Origin: Diacronema lutheri
Taxonomy: Eukaryota; Haptophyta; Pavlovophyceae; Pavlovales; Pavlovaceae
Assembly (NCBI GenBank): GCA_019448385.1
Contig: JAGTXO010000039.1
Location: 1-64,000 of the forward strand
Length of the DNA stretch: 64,000 bases
Reading direction: 5' to 3'
Made by a program: the position numbers and the translations under genes
Part shown: piece after piece, positions 11,878 through 22,100 of the stretch
How positions within the stretch are numbered: the stretch's first letter is position 1
Layout: each line of letters starts with the position of its first letter
The notes under the pieces: model-generated
The model's input: only the letters and a program-made list of their open reading frames with translations
Databases searched by the model: none
Told to the model about the DNA's origin: nothing

Positions 11878-13114
11878 CCGCTGCTGCATCCGCCTTCGCG
11901 CCTGCCGCCGATTTTCCCGCCCCACTAGTTGCTCCTGCATTCGCCTCCGCGCCTGCCACCGACGGCGTTTTCCCCGCCCCACTAGCCGCTGCCGCTGCCG
12001 CGTCCGCGCCCGCCGCCGCGGGCGCGTCTTCCGCCCCACCAGCCATCGCCGCCGCGCCCGCCGCCAACGCGCGCACCGCCAACGTGCCCGTTGCCAACGA
12101 GGCTACCGCCACCGAACCAGCCGCCCTTGAGCTTCCCCTCCAACCCGCCAACTCGGCGCTGCTTGCGTGGGCGGGCGACGCGGCTGCGCGCCGGCTGGCC
12201 GCCGCCGCCGCGAGCGCCGGCCTCCCGCAGGCAGAGGTGGAGCGCATCGCCAGCGGCGACATGCTCGCCTCAACCGTCGACGCGTGCTGCGAGGTCGTGC
12301 TGCGCGTGCACGGGCAGGCCGGCGGCGGGCATGTCTGCCACGTGCCGCTCGCCGCGCAACCCGCGGTGTTTCAGGACGACGCCGAGCGCGCCGCGCTGCT
12401 GCACCGCCTGCGCAGCGAGGCGACAACGCAGGCTGTCATCGGCGTGTGGAGCCCGTCGGACGAGCGCGGCGGCGCGGGCGGTGACGACGGCGCGCAGCTC
12501 GCCTCCGGCCATTTCACCGCGTTGCGCCTTGTGCGCGTCGCGCGCGCGGGCGAGCATCGCTACGACGCGGTGCTCGTCGACACGCTCGCGTCGCCCTGCA
12601 GGCAGGCGCTCATGCTCGCCAAGGCGATAACTGCCACGCTGCACGCGGCGGGTCTCGACATTTCGCGCGTGCGCCGCGCGCTGCTGCTCAACGAGGCGGC
12701 GCAGCGTGGCGCGACGTGCGGCCTCGCGATAGTGGGCGCGCTCAACGACGCGCTCGCCGCGGCGGGCTGCTCGTCCGCGCCGCGCACGTTCGGCGTGGCG
12801 GACATGTACGCTGTCGGCGAGCGCCTCCGCGTCGCGCTGACCGGCGCGGCCAGCGATCGTGCGCCGGGCGGCGTCTGCGCGGTCACGAGCGCGGTGCGTG
12901 GCGGGGGCAGCCCCGATCGCGCCGAAACGCCGCCGCAGACGCGCGGCGCCAAGGCCGCCGCTGGCGTCACCGCCGCCGCCACCGCCGCCGCCACGCCGCC
13001 GCCGCCCGCGCTGGGCGCCGCCGCCGCCGCCACCGCCGCCGCCGCCGCTGCTGCCGCCGCCGTGGCCGCGCCGCCACCGCCGCCACCGCCGCCGCCGGCC
13101 GGCGACGCGGGCGA

Positions 13115-13184
<70 letters not shown>

Positions 13185-16100
13185 GCCGCGCGCACGTTCT
13201 TGAAGCTCGCGCCCAGGGCGCGCGCGGCCGCCTCGGCGCGTGAGGCGTTGCGCGCCGCGTGTGCGCGCGCGGACGCGGCGGCGTCGTCACACGCGTCGGC
13301 GCCGCACGCGCCCGCCGGTGCGCGCCGCCGGCGGCGCGCGGGCGCAGGCGAGCTGGCGCTCGCGGCTGCGCGCGCGCTCGCCTCGACGGAGCACGGCGAT
13401 TTGACGGACGACGCGCTCGAGGCCGCCGTCGAGCAGGAGCTGGGCGACGAGCGCGGCCAACTGCTGCTGTGCACGCGGGGCGCAGCGGCGCAAAGGCCCG
13501 CGCTTTGCCGGCTCCTGAAGCACGCGTGCGCGTCGGCGCGCGCGGCGAAGCGCGCGCAATTCACGGTGTTCGTCGTGCGCGCGGCCACGCGCGGCGAGCG
13601 GGGGGGCGCCGCCGCGAGGCGCGTGGACTCGGTGGTCGAGCTGTCGTGCGCGCTGCACGAGAAGGCGGGCGCGCTCGGCGGCCTCCAGCGCGTCTGTGTG
13701 CGTGGCTTCGCCCTCGAGCGCCGCCGGACACTCGACGCTGGCGCCGAGGCCGGCGCGTCCGCCATCGGCCAGGACGAGCAGGTCGAGGCAGAGGCGGGCG
13801 AGGCGTGCGTCGCCGGCGTGACGATGGCCAAGCAGCTGCGTCAGTTTGCCGAGCAAGCTGCCCGCGACGACGTGCTCTTCCACGTCGCCGTGTCCGAGGC
13901 CGACGCCCACGCCCGGCTGGCGCGCGTTGCGGGTGACGATGTCGGCGCGTACAGCGTCGTGCTCGCAGTCGCCGGGCTCGTCTGGCTGGCCAAGGCCGAC
14001 GAGGTTGCGCCGGCGGCCGCCCAGCCCGCCGCCGTGCCGCCCGCCGCCCCGCCTGCTGCCGCCACGTCCGCCGACGCCGAGCGCGACGCCTCGCCTTCCG
14101 ACCGCCTGCGCGCGCTGACGCTCGCCGTGCCAGTCGCGCTCGCGCGCGGCGTGCTGCGCCACCTCCTCGCCGACGCGTCGCCGGGCGCGTCCGCGACCGC
14201 TGGCGGTAGTTGCGCGACGCCCGTCGAGGCGGCCACGTCCGCCGCCGCGCCGCCCGCCACGGGCGTCGTGACGAGTGGCGTTGCGGCGGGCGCTGTGGCG
14301 GCCGCACCGGCTGCTGCGGGCGGTGCGATGGCGGGTGCATCGCCCATCACGCGGCCGGCGAAGCGCGCGCGGCGCACGCTCACCGCCGCTCCAGCCGCCT
14401 CGGCCGTTGCGGCCGCTGGAGGCGCACGCGCGGGCGCACGCGGCGCGGCCGGCGCGCCTCGCGCGCGCGCCGCGCGCGCGCCGGCCGAGTACGTCTGGCT
14501 TGCCATCGCGCGCCGGATGCTGGCGGCGCGACACGCGGCGGCCGCGGGCGGCGACTTTGTCGCGTCGTGCGTCGCCGCGATGCAGGCCGAGTACGGCGAC
14601 GGCTGTGCCGTCGTCGTCGGCGACGCGCCTGATGACGCCTTGGTCGAGGCTGCGGCGGCGGCGCTGCTCGAGGGCAAGCACGCGGCGGTGAGCCTCGGCT
14701 GCGTCGACCGGCCGGCGGTGCTCGTCGTGCAGCGCGCCGTGGACGCGCCCACGTCGCGCGTGCACGGGTGGTGCGCGCACGCGGCGGGCGCCGCCGAGTT
14801 TGACGAGGGCGCCGCGCGCGGCGTGTTCAACGCGATCGTCGAGCGCGCGTGGGCGCTGCGTCCGGACCCGGCCGACGGCAGCCCGCCGCCCACGCGCACG
14901 TGGGAGGTCGAGCAAATCGCTGGCGACGCGCCCGACCAGGCGGGCGTGGCCGCGCTGCGCGTGCTCTACGCGCTCGTCGCGGCGCACGGCCGCTACCGCT
15001 CGGCCGCCGCGCTCTTTGGCGCGCTCGCGCAGCTGCACGCGCCCGACGCCGCCGGCGCGCGCGCGGAGGTCGTCGCGGCGGCGTGCGCGGTGCCGCCCGG
15101 CGCGCGGCCGGGCGCCGCGCCGGCGGCCGCGCGGGACGACGCGAGGGAGCGCGCATGGGAGGGCGCTCAGATCGCCGCGCTCGCCGTCGGCGCGGACGCT
15201 GCGCGCAGGCGTGTCGCGCCCGTGCGCGCGCTCGTCGACGCGCTCGGCACGCCACCGACCTCGGCGATCACGGGCGGGCCGGCGGTCCGGCTCGCGGGCG
15301 CGGGCGACGGCGGCCACGGTGCACGGTGGGTGGGCGGGCAGGCGGCGACGCCCGCCGAGCAGCTGCCGAGGGAGCTGCTGCGCGCCTACCACGAGGCGGT
15401 GCTGTGCGTCACGCCCGGCAGCCTCCAGCTCGGCCCGGCGGCGCTCGACGCGGTCACGCGGCCGCGCGAAAACGACACGCTGGAAGGCCTCCTCGCGCGC
15501 GTCAGCTGGCAGTGCGGCGCGAGGGCGAGCACGTGCGCCATGCTCGCCACGTTTTCCGAGCAGGCGGGCACCGGCTCGCGCGTCGCGCTCAAGGCCCTCC
15601 GCACGAGCTCCGACCTGGCCGGGCTGACGGCGGCTGCGGTCGGGCAGCAGGCGCCGCAGACGCCGCCGCCGCCGCTGCTCGTGATGCTCGGCCGCTGCCC
15701 CAGCCCGCTCGTCGGCGGTGGCCTCTTCCCGCCCGACCGCGCGACGGGCGAGCCGGCGGTGCACGCGGCGACGTCCGAGCTCGCCGTCGAGCTGCTGCGC
15801 GACGCGCGCGCGCTGGCCGGCACGGACGGGCGGCTCGTCGTGCTGTGCCTCGAGGCGTCCAACCCGCTCTGGTTCTGCCCCAAGGTGCGCGAGCTCGAGC
15901 TGCCGCGGACGCGGTCGGACGGCGTGCGCGCGTCCGGCTGCACCTGCCCTGCGACGTGCAGCGATGCGCGCGGCGCGGCGGGTGGCGCTGCCCGCGGCGC
16001 ATCGACGCGGCCGGCGGCGCGCGCGATCAACAAGGCGGTGCTCGACCACTTCGTCGCGCTTTTCGGCCGCGAGGGCTTCGCGACCTTTGAGTTTGCGGGC

Positions 16101-19100
16101 GGCGGCGAGGCGAGCTGGCTGTGCGACAGCGCGGCCGGCACGACGACCGTCGCGGCGTGCGCGTCGCTGCCGCCGCGCATGGGCGATGGGCAGCTGGCCA
16201 TCCGGCGGCACACGCTCGGCACGGGCGCCGACGCGCCGGCGCACGCCGTCGTCTCGCTCCGCGTCGCGCACGTGAGCCACGCCATCCGCCGCGCGGCGGA
16301 CGACGGCGGCGCGCGCGCCGAGCGGATGGCGCGCGCCGCGCGCGCGTTCTGCGATGTGGCGGCCGCGCTGCGCGTCGACGCGATCCTGGCGGAGGTGCCC
16401 GAGGACCGCCCGACGGGCACGCCCTTCCTTGGCGGGCTGCTCAAATGTTGGGACAAACGCAACGGGAGCTGGACGGCGCCAGCCACGCTCGCGCTCGGAG
16501 ACGTGCGCGAGGTGGCCAAGCGGACGGCCGACGCAGCGGCCGGCCGAGCGGACGAGGTCCCTGCGGCTGGCCGTCCGCAGGTCGCGGCGCGCGCGTGCGC
16601 TGGCGCGATTGGCGGCGGCGCGGGCGCGGCGGGCGCCTCGGACGCTGCGCCGCGTGCACTGGCGGGCGCGTCGGGTGCGCGCACGGACGGCGGCCCTGCC
16701 GACGCACCGCGCCAGCTGGAGAGCCGCTACGGCGAGGCGAGCAAGCTCGACCTACCCCAAGATTCCACTACGGGCCGCGTCCTCGACGCTCGCGAGGCCC
16801 AGGACCGCGCGCGCGTGCCTGCTGCGCCCGACGGCACAGCGCTGCGCCGCGTGCTCGACGCCGTCGGCGCGGGCGCGCCCGCGCAGCGCAGCCCGCGCTG
16901 GCACGACGAGCGATGGGAGGAGGTCACGGGCAGCAAGGTTGGCGACGTCGTGAACGACAACGCCGGCGTCGCGCACGAGACGCTCACCGACGAGTACGTG
17001 CACCGGCGGCGGCGCGAGGTGCGGACCAAGGCGACGACCGCGGGCATCCTCGGCGAGGCCGTCGCGCTGCGCAAGCTGGCGGCCGCGTACGGCATCACCG
17101 TCGTGTGCAACCTGCCGATGGTGCGTGCGGACCCGCACGACAAGAGCGCGCCGTTCGCCTTCTCGCCGGACGGGCTCGCCATCCTCCCCGAAAACAACGA
17201 GCAGGTCCTCGTCGAGGTGAAGACGCTCACCAAGGCGGGCGCCACGGCGCACGAGGACGGGCCGCCGCAGCCGCACCGCGATCAGCTGCAGCTCGGCATG
17301 CACGTCCTCGGCGTGAGCAAAGCGCTCTACGTGCAGTACCTCAGGCACGAGGACCGGATCGTCGTGCACGTCGTGACGCGCGGCGCCGGCTGGCTTGCAT
17401 TCGCGCAGCCGAGGGTGCAGGCCTTCTGGGCGCGCGTCGTCGAGCGGCGCGCGCGGCTCGAGCGCGCGCGCGCCGACCACCCGGCTGCGAGCCGGCGGCA
17501 CCGGCGGCAGCAGACGCCGGCCGGGCCGCCGCTCGTGCTCGCGCTGGACGGGCGCATCCCCGCCGCGCGCGCCGCCGCGCTGCACGCCGTCGCGCACGGC
17601 ACCGCGAGCGCGGCGGCGGTGACGGCGGCGGCGGCGACGGGCGACGCGACGGCGTTGCAAGACGCGATCGCGGCGCTGCGCGCGCCCGTCGGCAATGCGG
17701 CGATCGACAGCGCAGCGCGTGCGGAGCGCGCGGCCGTCGAGCGGGCGATCGCGTACCTCGGGCAGCCGACAGGCGACGCCGCCGCCCGCGGCACGGCCGA
17801 GGCGGCCGAGGAGGAGAGGACGGTCGACGCCGACATCTGCGCGTTGCTGCACCAGCTCGGCGCGAGCGTGGCGCACGTGCACGTCGAGGACGCGGATTGC
17901 GTCACGCGTGAGCACTGGGGCGGGGCGGTGCTCGCTGCAGCGGGCGACCCGTCGAGCGCCCCCGCCATTTCGAGCGTCATCGTCGCGCACATCGTGCGCC
18001 TCGCCGGCTTTGGCGTCGAGCTCCCGCAGTCGATTCGCGTCGCCCCCAGCACGGCCGACTGGCACGAGGGCTGGCTCGACGTGCAGTGCGTGCTGCTGCG
18101 CACGCGCCGGCGCGGGCGGCGCGACGACGACTTTGTGGCCGTCGTCAGGCGCGGTGGGCGCTGGTTTGCGTGCGAGCCCGGCCGCGCGCGGCGGCTGCAG
18201 TGGCGGTCGGTCCTGCGCCGCGCGCGCGGCGGCGTCGACGGGACCGGCGAGGAGGCGTTCGCGGTCGTCTACGTGCGGCGCGGCGACGCGGCCGGCGACG
18301 CGGCTGGCGACGCGCAGGCCGAACGGGCGCGCGGCGGGCGCGCGCGCAGGCGCACGCGCGGCGGCACGCGCAAGCGCAAGCGCGGCGCCTCCGCCGGGCT
18401 CGAGGCGGCCGCGCCCGCCGGCGCGCCGGCGGGCGCTGCTCACCGCCCGCCCGCCAGGCGTGCCACGGTCGCCGCGCGCACCACGCGCTCTGTGACCGAC
18501 GCGCGGCACTCGGCGCCTGCCGCCACGGTTGCACCTGTCTTCGACTGGCGCGCCGGCCGCCCGCCCCCTGCCGCCGCCGCCGCCGCCAAGCGCGGCCAGG
18601 CGCTCGAGCCGGGGCAGTTCGCGCGGCCGCGTGGGCGCGCGCCATGGGGCAAGGTCTGGGACAGAGTCTCGGGTGCGTGGGCGGACAAGCCGACTGGTGC
18701 TGCCGTCGCCGCCGCGCCGCCGCCGCTGCCGCCCGCCGCCGCGCCGCCGCCCGCCGCCGCGCCGCCGCCCACCGCCGCGCCGCCGCCCGCCGCCGCGCCG
18801 CCGCCCGCCGTCGCGCCGCCGCCCGCCGCCGCGCCGCCGCCGCCGCCGCCACCGGCGGCGCTCGGCCGCCGGCAGCACGTCGGCGCGGGCGGCAGCGCGG
18901 CGGGCCGGCGGCTCGCGGCCATCGCACGGCGGCAGCGCGGCGTGCGCGCGCCGCCGCCCGCCGCGCGCTTCCTCGCCACGCTGCCGCCACCGCCACGCGA
19001 CGGCCTCGCGCGCACGAGCAAGCAGGCGCGCGCGAGGCGCAACGCGGACGGACGGCCGGCGCACGCGCGCGCGGCCAACGCGCGCGCCTTCTACCGCGGC

Positions 19101-22100
19101 GTGGAGCTCGGCGTGCACGCGACGCGCGCCATCGTCGACGCGCGCCACGCCGACCTGCCGCAGGCCGTCTTCGTGGCGGAGGCGCGGGCGATCGTCGCGC
19201 GCTCCGCCGGCGGCGGCGCGCTGCTCGCGCCGGACGACGTGCGCGACCTGTGCGACGCGCAGACGGACGCCGATCGCGCTGCGATCTGGGCGTCGGTGGG
19301 CGCGCACGAGGCGACGCGCATCTTCGCGCTCGTCACGCGCAACGCGAGCTTGGCGGGCGCGGCGCTGCTCGTGCTGCACACGCCGGCGGGCGCGCCGGCG
19401 CGCGCGCTCGGGCTCCTGGCGACGCGCTCGCGCGCGCCGTCGACGGGCGCGCCGCGCGACGCGCACAGGGCGCTGGTGCAGCGGTTGGACGTGCTGATGG
19501 ACGCGATCGCCGCGGCGCGAGGCGCGTCGCCGCTCGAGCTCGAGCTCGCGCTCGCGCCCGAGCCGCAGAGCGCGTGCAACGCGCGTGCGGCCGCGCTGCT
19601 CTGCCTGCAGGCCGTCGCGGACGCGAGCGGCCGTCCCGCCGCTGAGGACGCGCTGGCCGCGCTCGACGACGCGCGCGGCATCGACCGGCACTGCCACGCC
19701 GTCCGGCAGCAGATCGAGGCGAAGCTCGCGTGGCGGCGCGCCGACGGCGCCGTCGGCGTTGACGGCGCCGACGGCGCGCCCGCGCTCGCGCCTGCCGCCG
19801 CACCGCCGGCGTGCGCGCCGGCGCACGCTGCCGGCGAGGCGGCGGTCGACCAGGCGATCGTCACGCGGGTGCGCGACGCGCTGCGCGCGTGGGCGACGAC
19901 TGGCACCGCGCCCAGCGCGGCGGTGCTCGACGACGCCTGCGCCGCGTACACGGCCCGCGCACGCGCGCGCAAGGACGCGCGCACGGCGCTGGGCCCGACG
20001 CGCGCGGCCGAGCTGCTCGCCGCGGCCGCGCGCGGCGGAGCCGACGGGGCGGATGCCGCGCGCGCGCTGCTCGGCGGCACGCCGCGCCTGCTCGTCGTGC
20101 TCCTCTGCGTGCCCGTCGCCGCGCCGTCCGGCGAGCCGCCGCGCCCGGTCGGGCTGCTCGTCGCCGACCGGCCGACGGACGACTCGCGCCCGGCCGCGCT
20201 CGTGCGCTACGACTTTGCGCCGCTCGACGCGGACGTGGCCGTCGCGGTCGGCGCGCATGCCGTCGCGCTGGCCAGTGCGATCTGGCCGCTGCTCGCGGCC
20301 GAGGGGGAGCCGCGGCCATCGCCCGTCGTGCGCTCGCAGCCGCGCGGCGGCGACGATGGCGCGCGTGCGCTCGCAACGTTCGCGTGCCTCGACGCGCTGA
20401 TGACCGCCAGCGTCGGCGCGCACGGCCTCGCGGGCGGCGCGGGCATGCTGCCCGCGCTGGTCGCGCGAGGCGCCGCGGCCGCCCAGCGCGAGCGGCAGCT
20501 GCGCGCGGCCGCCGAGAGGCTGGGCGGCACGGTCGCTGGGTGGCCGGACACGGGCGCGAGCGCGGCGGGCGCGAGCGTCGACGAGGAGGCGCGCACGTAC
20601 GAGGTCGAGGCGGTCGTCGACGAGCGCCGCAAGGCGGGCAAGAAGGTGACGTTCCAGTTCCGGATCAGGTGGCGGGGCTACGACGAGAGCGCCGACACGT
20701 GGGAGCCTGAGGCCAACGTGAGCAGCGACCTCGTCGCCCAGTTCCGCAAGACGCGCGACGAGCAGAAGCGGCGCGCGGGCGTATCGGGCAGCGGCAGCGG
20801 CGGCGCGGGCGCGGCGTCGGCATTGGCGTCGGCGCCGCTTCGCGCGCACGGCGAGTCGGGCGCCGCGGGCAAGCGCGCCGCGGCGGGTGCCGCCGCGAGC
20901 GCGCGCGACGCCGCGGGCGCGCGCGCGCCGAGCGTTCCCCGCGCGCGCGGCGTCGAGCGCGCGCGCGTGGACGAGCCCGCTGCGCCGAGCGCGCGCGCCG
21001 CCGGCGGCGCGACGGCGCGCACGCGCGTCAGCGTGCTCCCGGGCTTCGTGGTCAAGCGCTCGACGCTCAACGCGGGGCCGCAGGCGGTGACGGCGCAGCC
21101 CGGTGCGCGGAAGGAGCTGCGGCGCATCGCGGCGGCCGTGCACAGGCTCACGACACAGGCGTACCGCGTCATCAACAAGGTGGTGCGCGACGAGGCTGCG
21201 GTGGCGAGCGCGCAGGCCGTCGGCGCGGCGTCGGGCGGCCCGTCGACCAGCGTGCACACGTCGACCACGATGGACAAGGGAACCGTCCGTGCGATCTTCT
21301 CGGCCATCGGCTGGCACAAGGACGAGAGCACGTACGGTGCAGCGCCCCGAGGCAAGCCCGCCGAGCAAGCCGCCGCGCAGACCAAGGCGGCGACGGCGCG
21401 CGCCGTCGGCGAGATGGCCGAGGGCGTCCAGCCCGTCTGCGCGGTGGGCCTCACGGAGATCCTCGAGGCGGAGGCGACGCAGGTGTCCACCGCGTGCCTG
21501 ATGCATCCATCGCGCGTCGTGAACGGGCTGCTCCGCGACGTCGTCCGCGCGGCAGTCGAGCGCGACGAGGCGCTCGTCGCGCTGCCCGAGATGCAGCGAA
21601 ACGCGCGCGTGCGCGAGCTGTGCGAGCGGCTGCTGCGCGGCGACGTGGAGGGCGCGCGCGTCGGCTGCCCCGCCGCGCTCGACCGCCACCTGCCCGACAT
21701 GGTCCTCCACAAGATCGACTACAAGTGCACGCCCACGAAAAGGTGGAACTACGACCGGCACACGACGCGCTACTTCCTCGTGCAGATCCGCACCCTGCAG
21801 CACGTGGCCGAGGGGCAGGCGCTGCTCTGCCGGCTCGCGCACATCCACACGCAGCTGACCGGACGGCCGCCGCGGTACAATGTGGCGCCGCTGCGCACGC
21901 ACAATGTGCGCGCGAGGCGTGGCTGCCGCTGCCGCCGCCGAGCGCCCAAGCGCGCGCGCCGCCGCCGTGCGCGCCGCCCCGCGGCCAGGTTGGTCACGCG
22001 CCCGCGCGCTCGCGCGCCGCGCGCTGCGCGCAGGTGCCGCGCAACGTGCGCCTCGCCGCGAGCGCCATCTGGGTGACGCTTTCGGATGACGAGCGCAAGG

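Noticed and set aside
13100-13192. Regular short repeats as a CRISPR array
   Set aside because: This is a GCC microsatellite coding for Ala, with no spacers; the genome is eukaryotic.
20583-20770. Chromodomain taken as evidence for an LTR retrotransposon integrase
   Set aside because: No reverse transcriptase, RNase H, integrase core or long terminal repeats are visible; the domain sits before a Fanzor instead.
16752-21902. A 1,716-residue open frame on the - strand opposite the giant Fanzor fusion gene
   Set aside because: It is Arg/Ala-rich with no domain, and the + strand over the same bases has clear YqaJ and chromodomain motifs. Long antisense frames are expected at this GC content.
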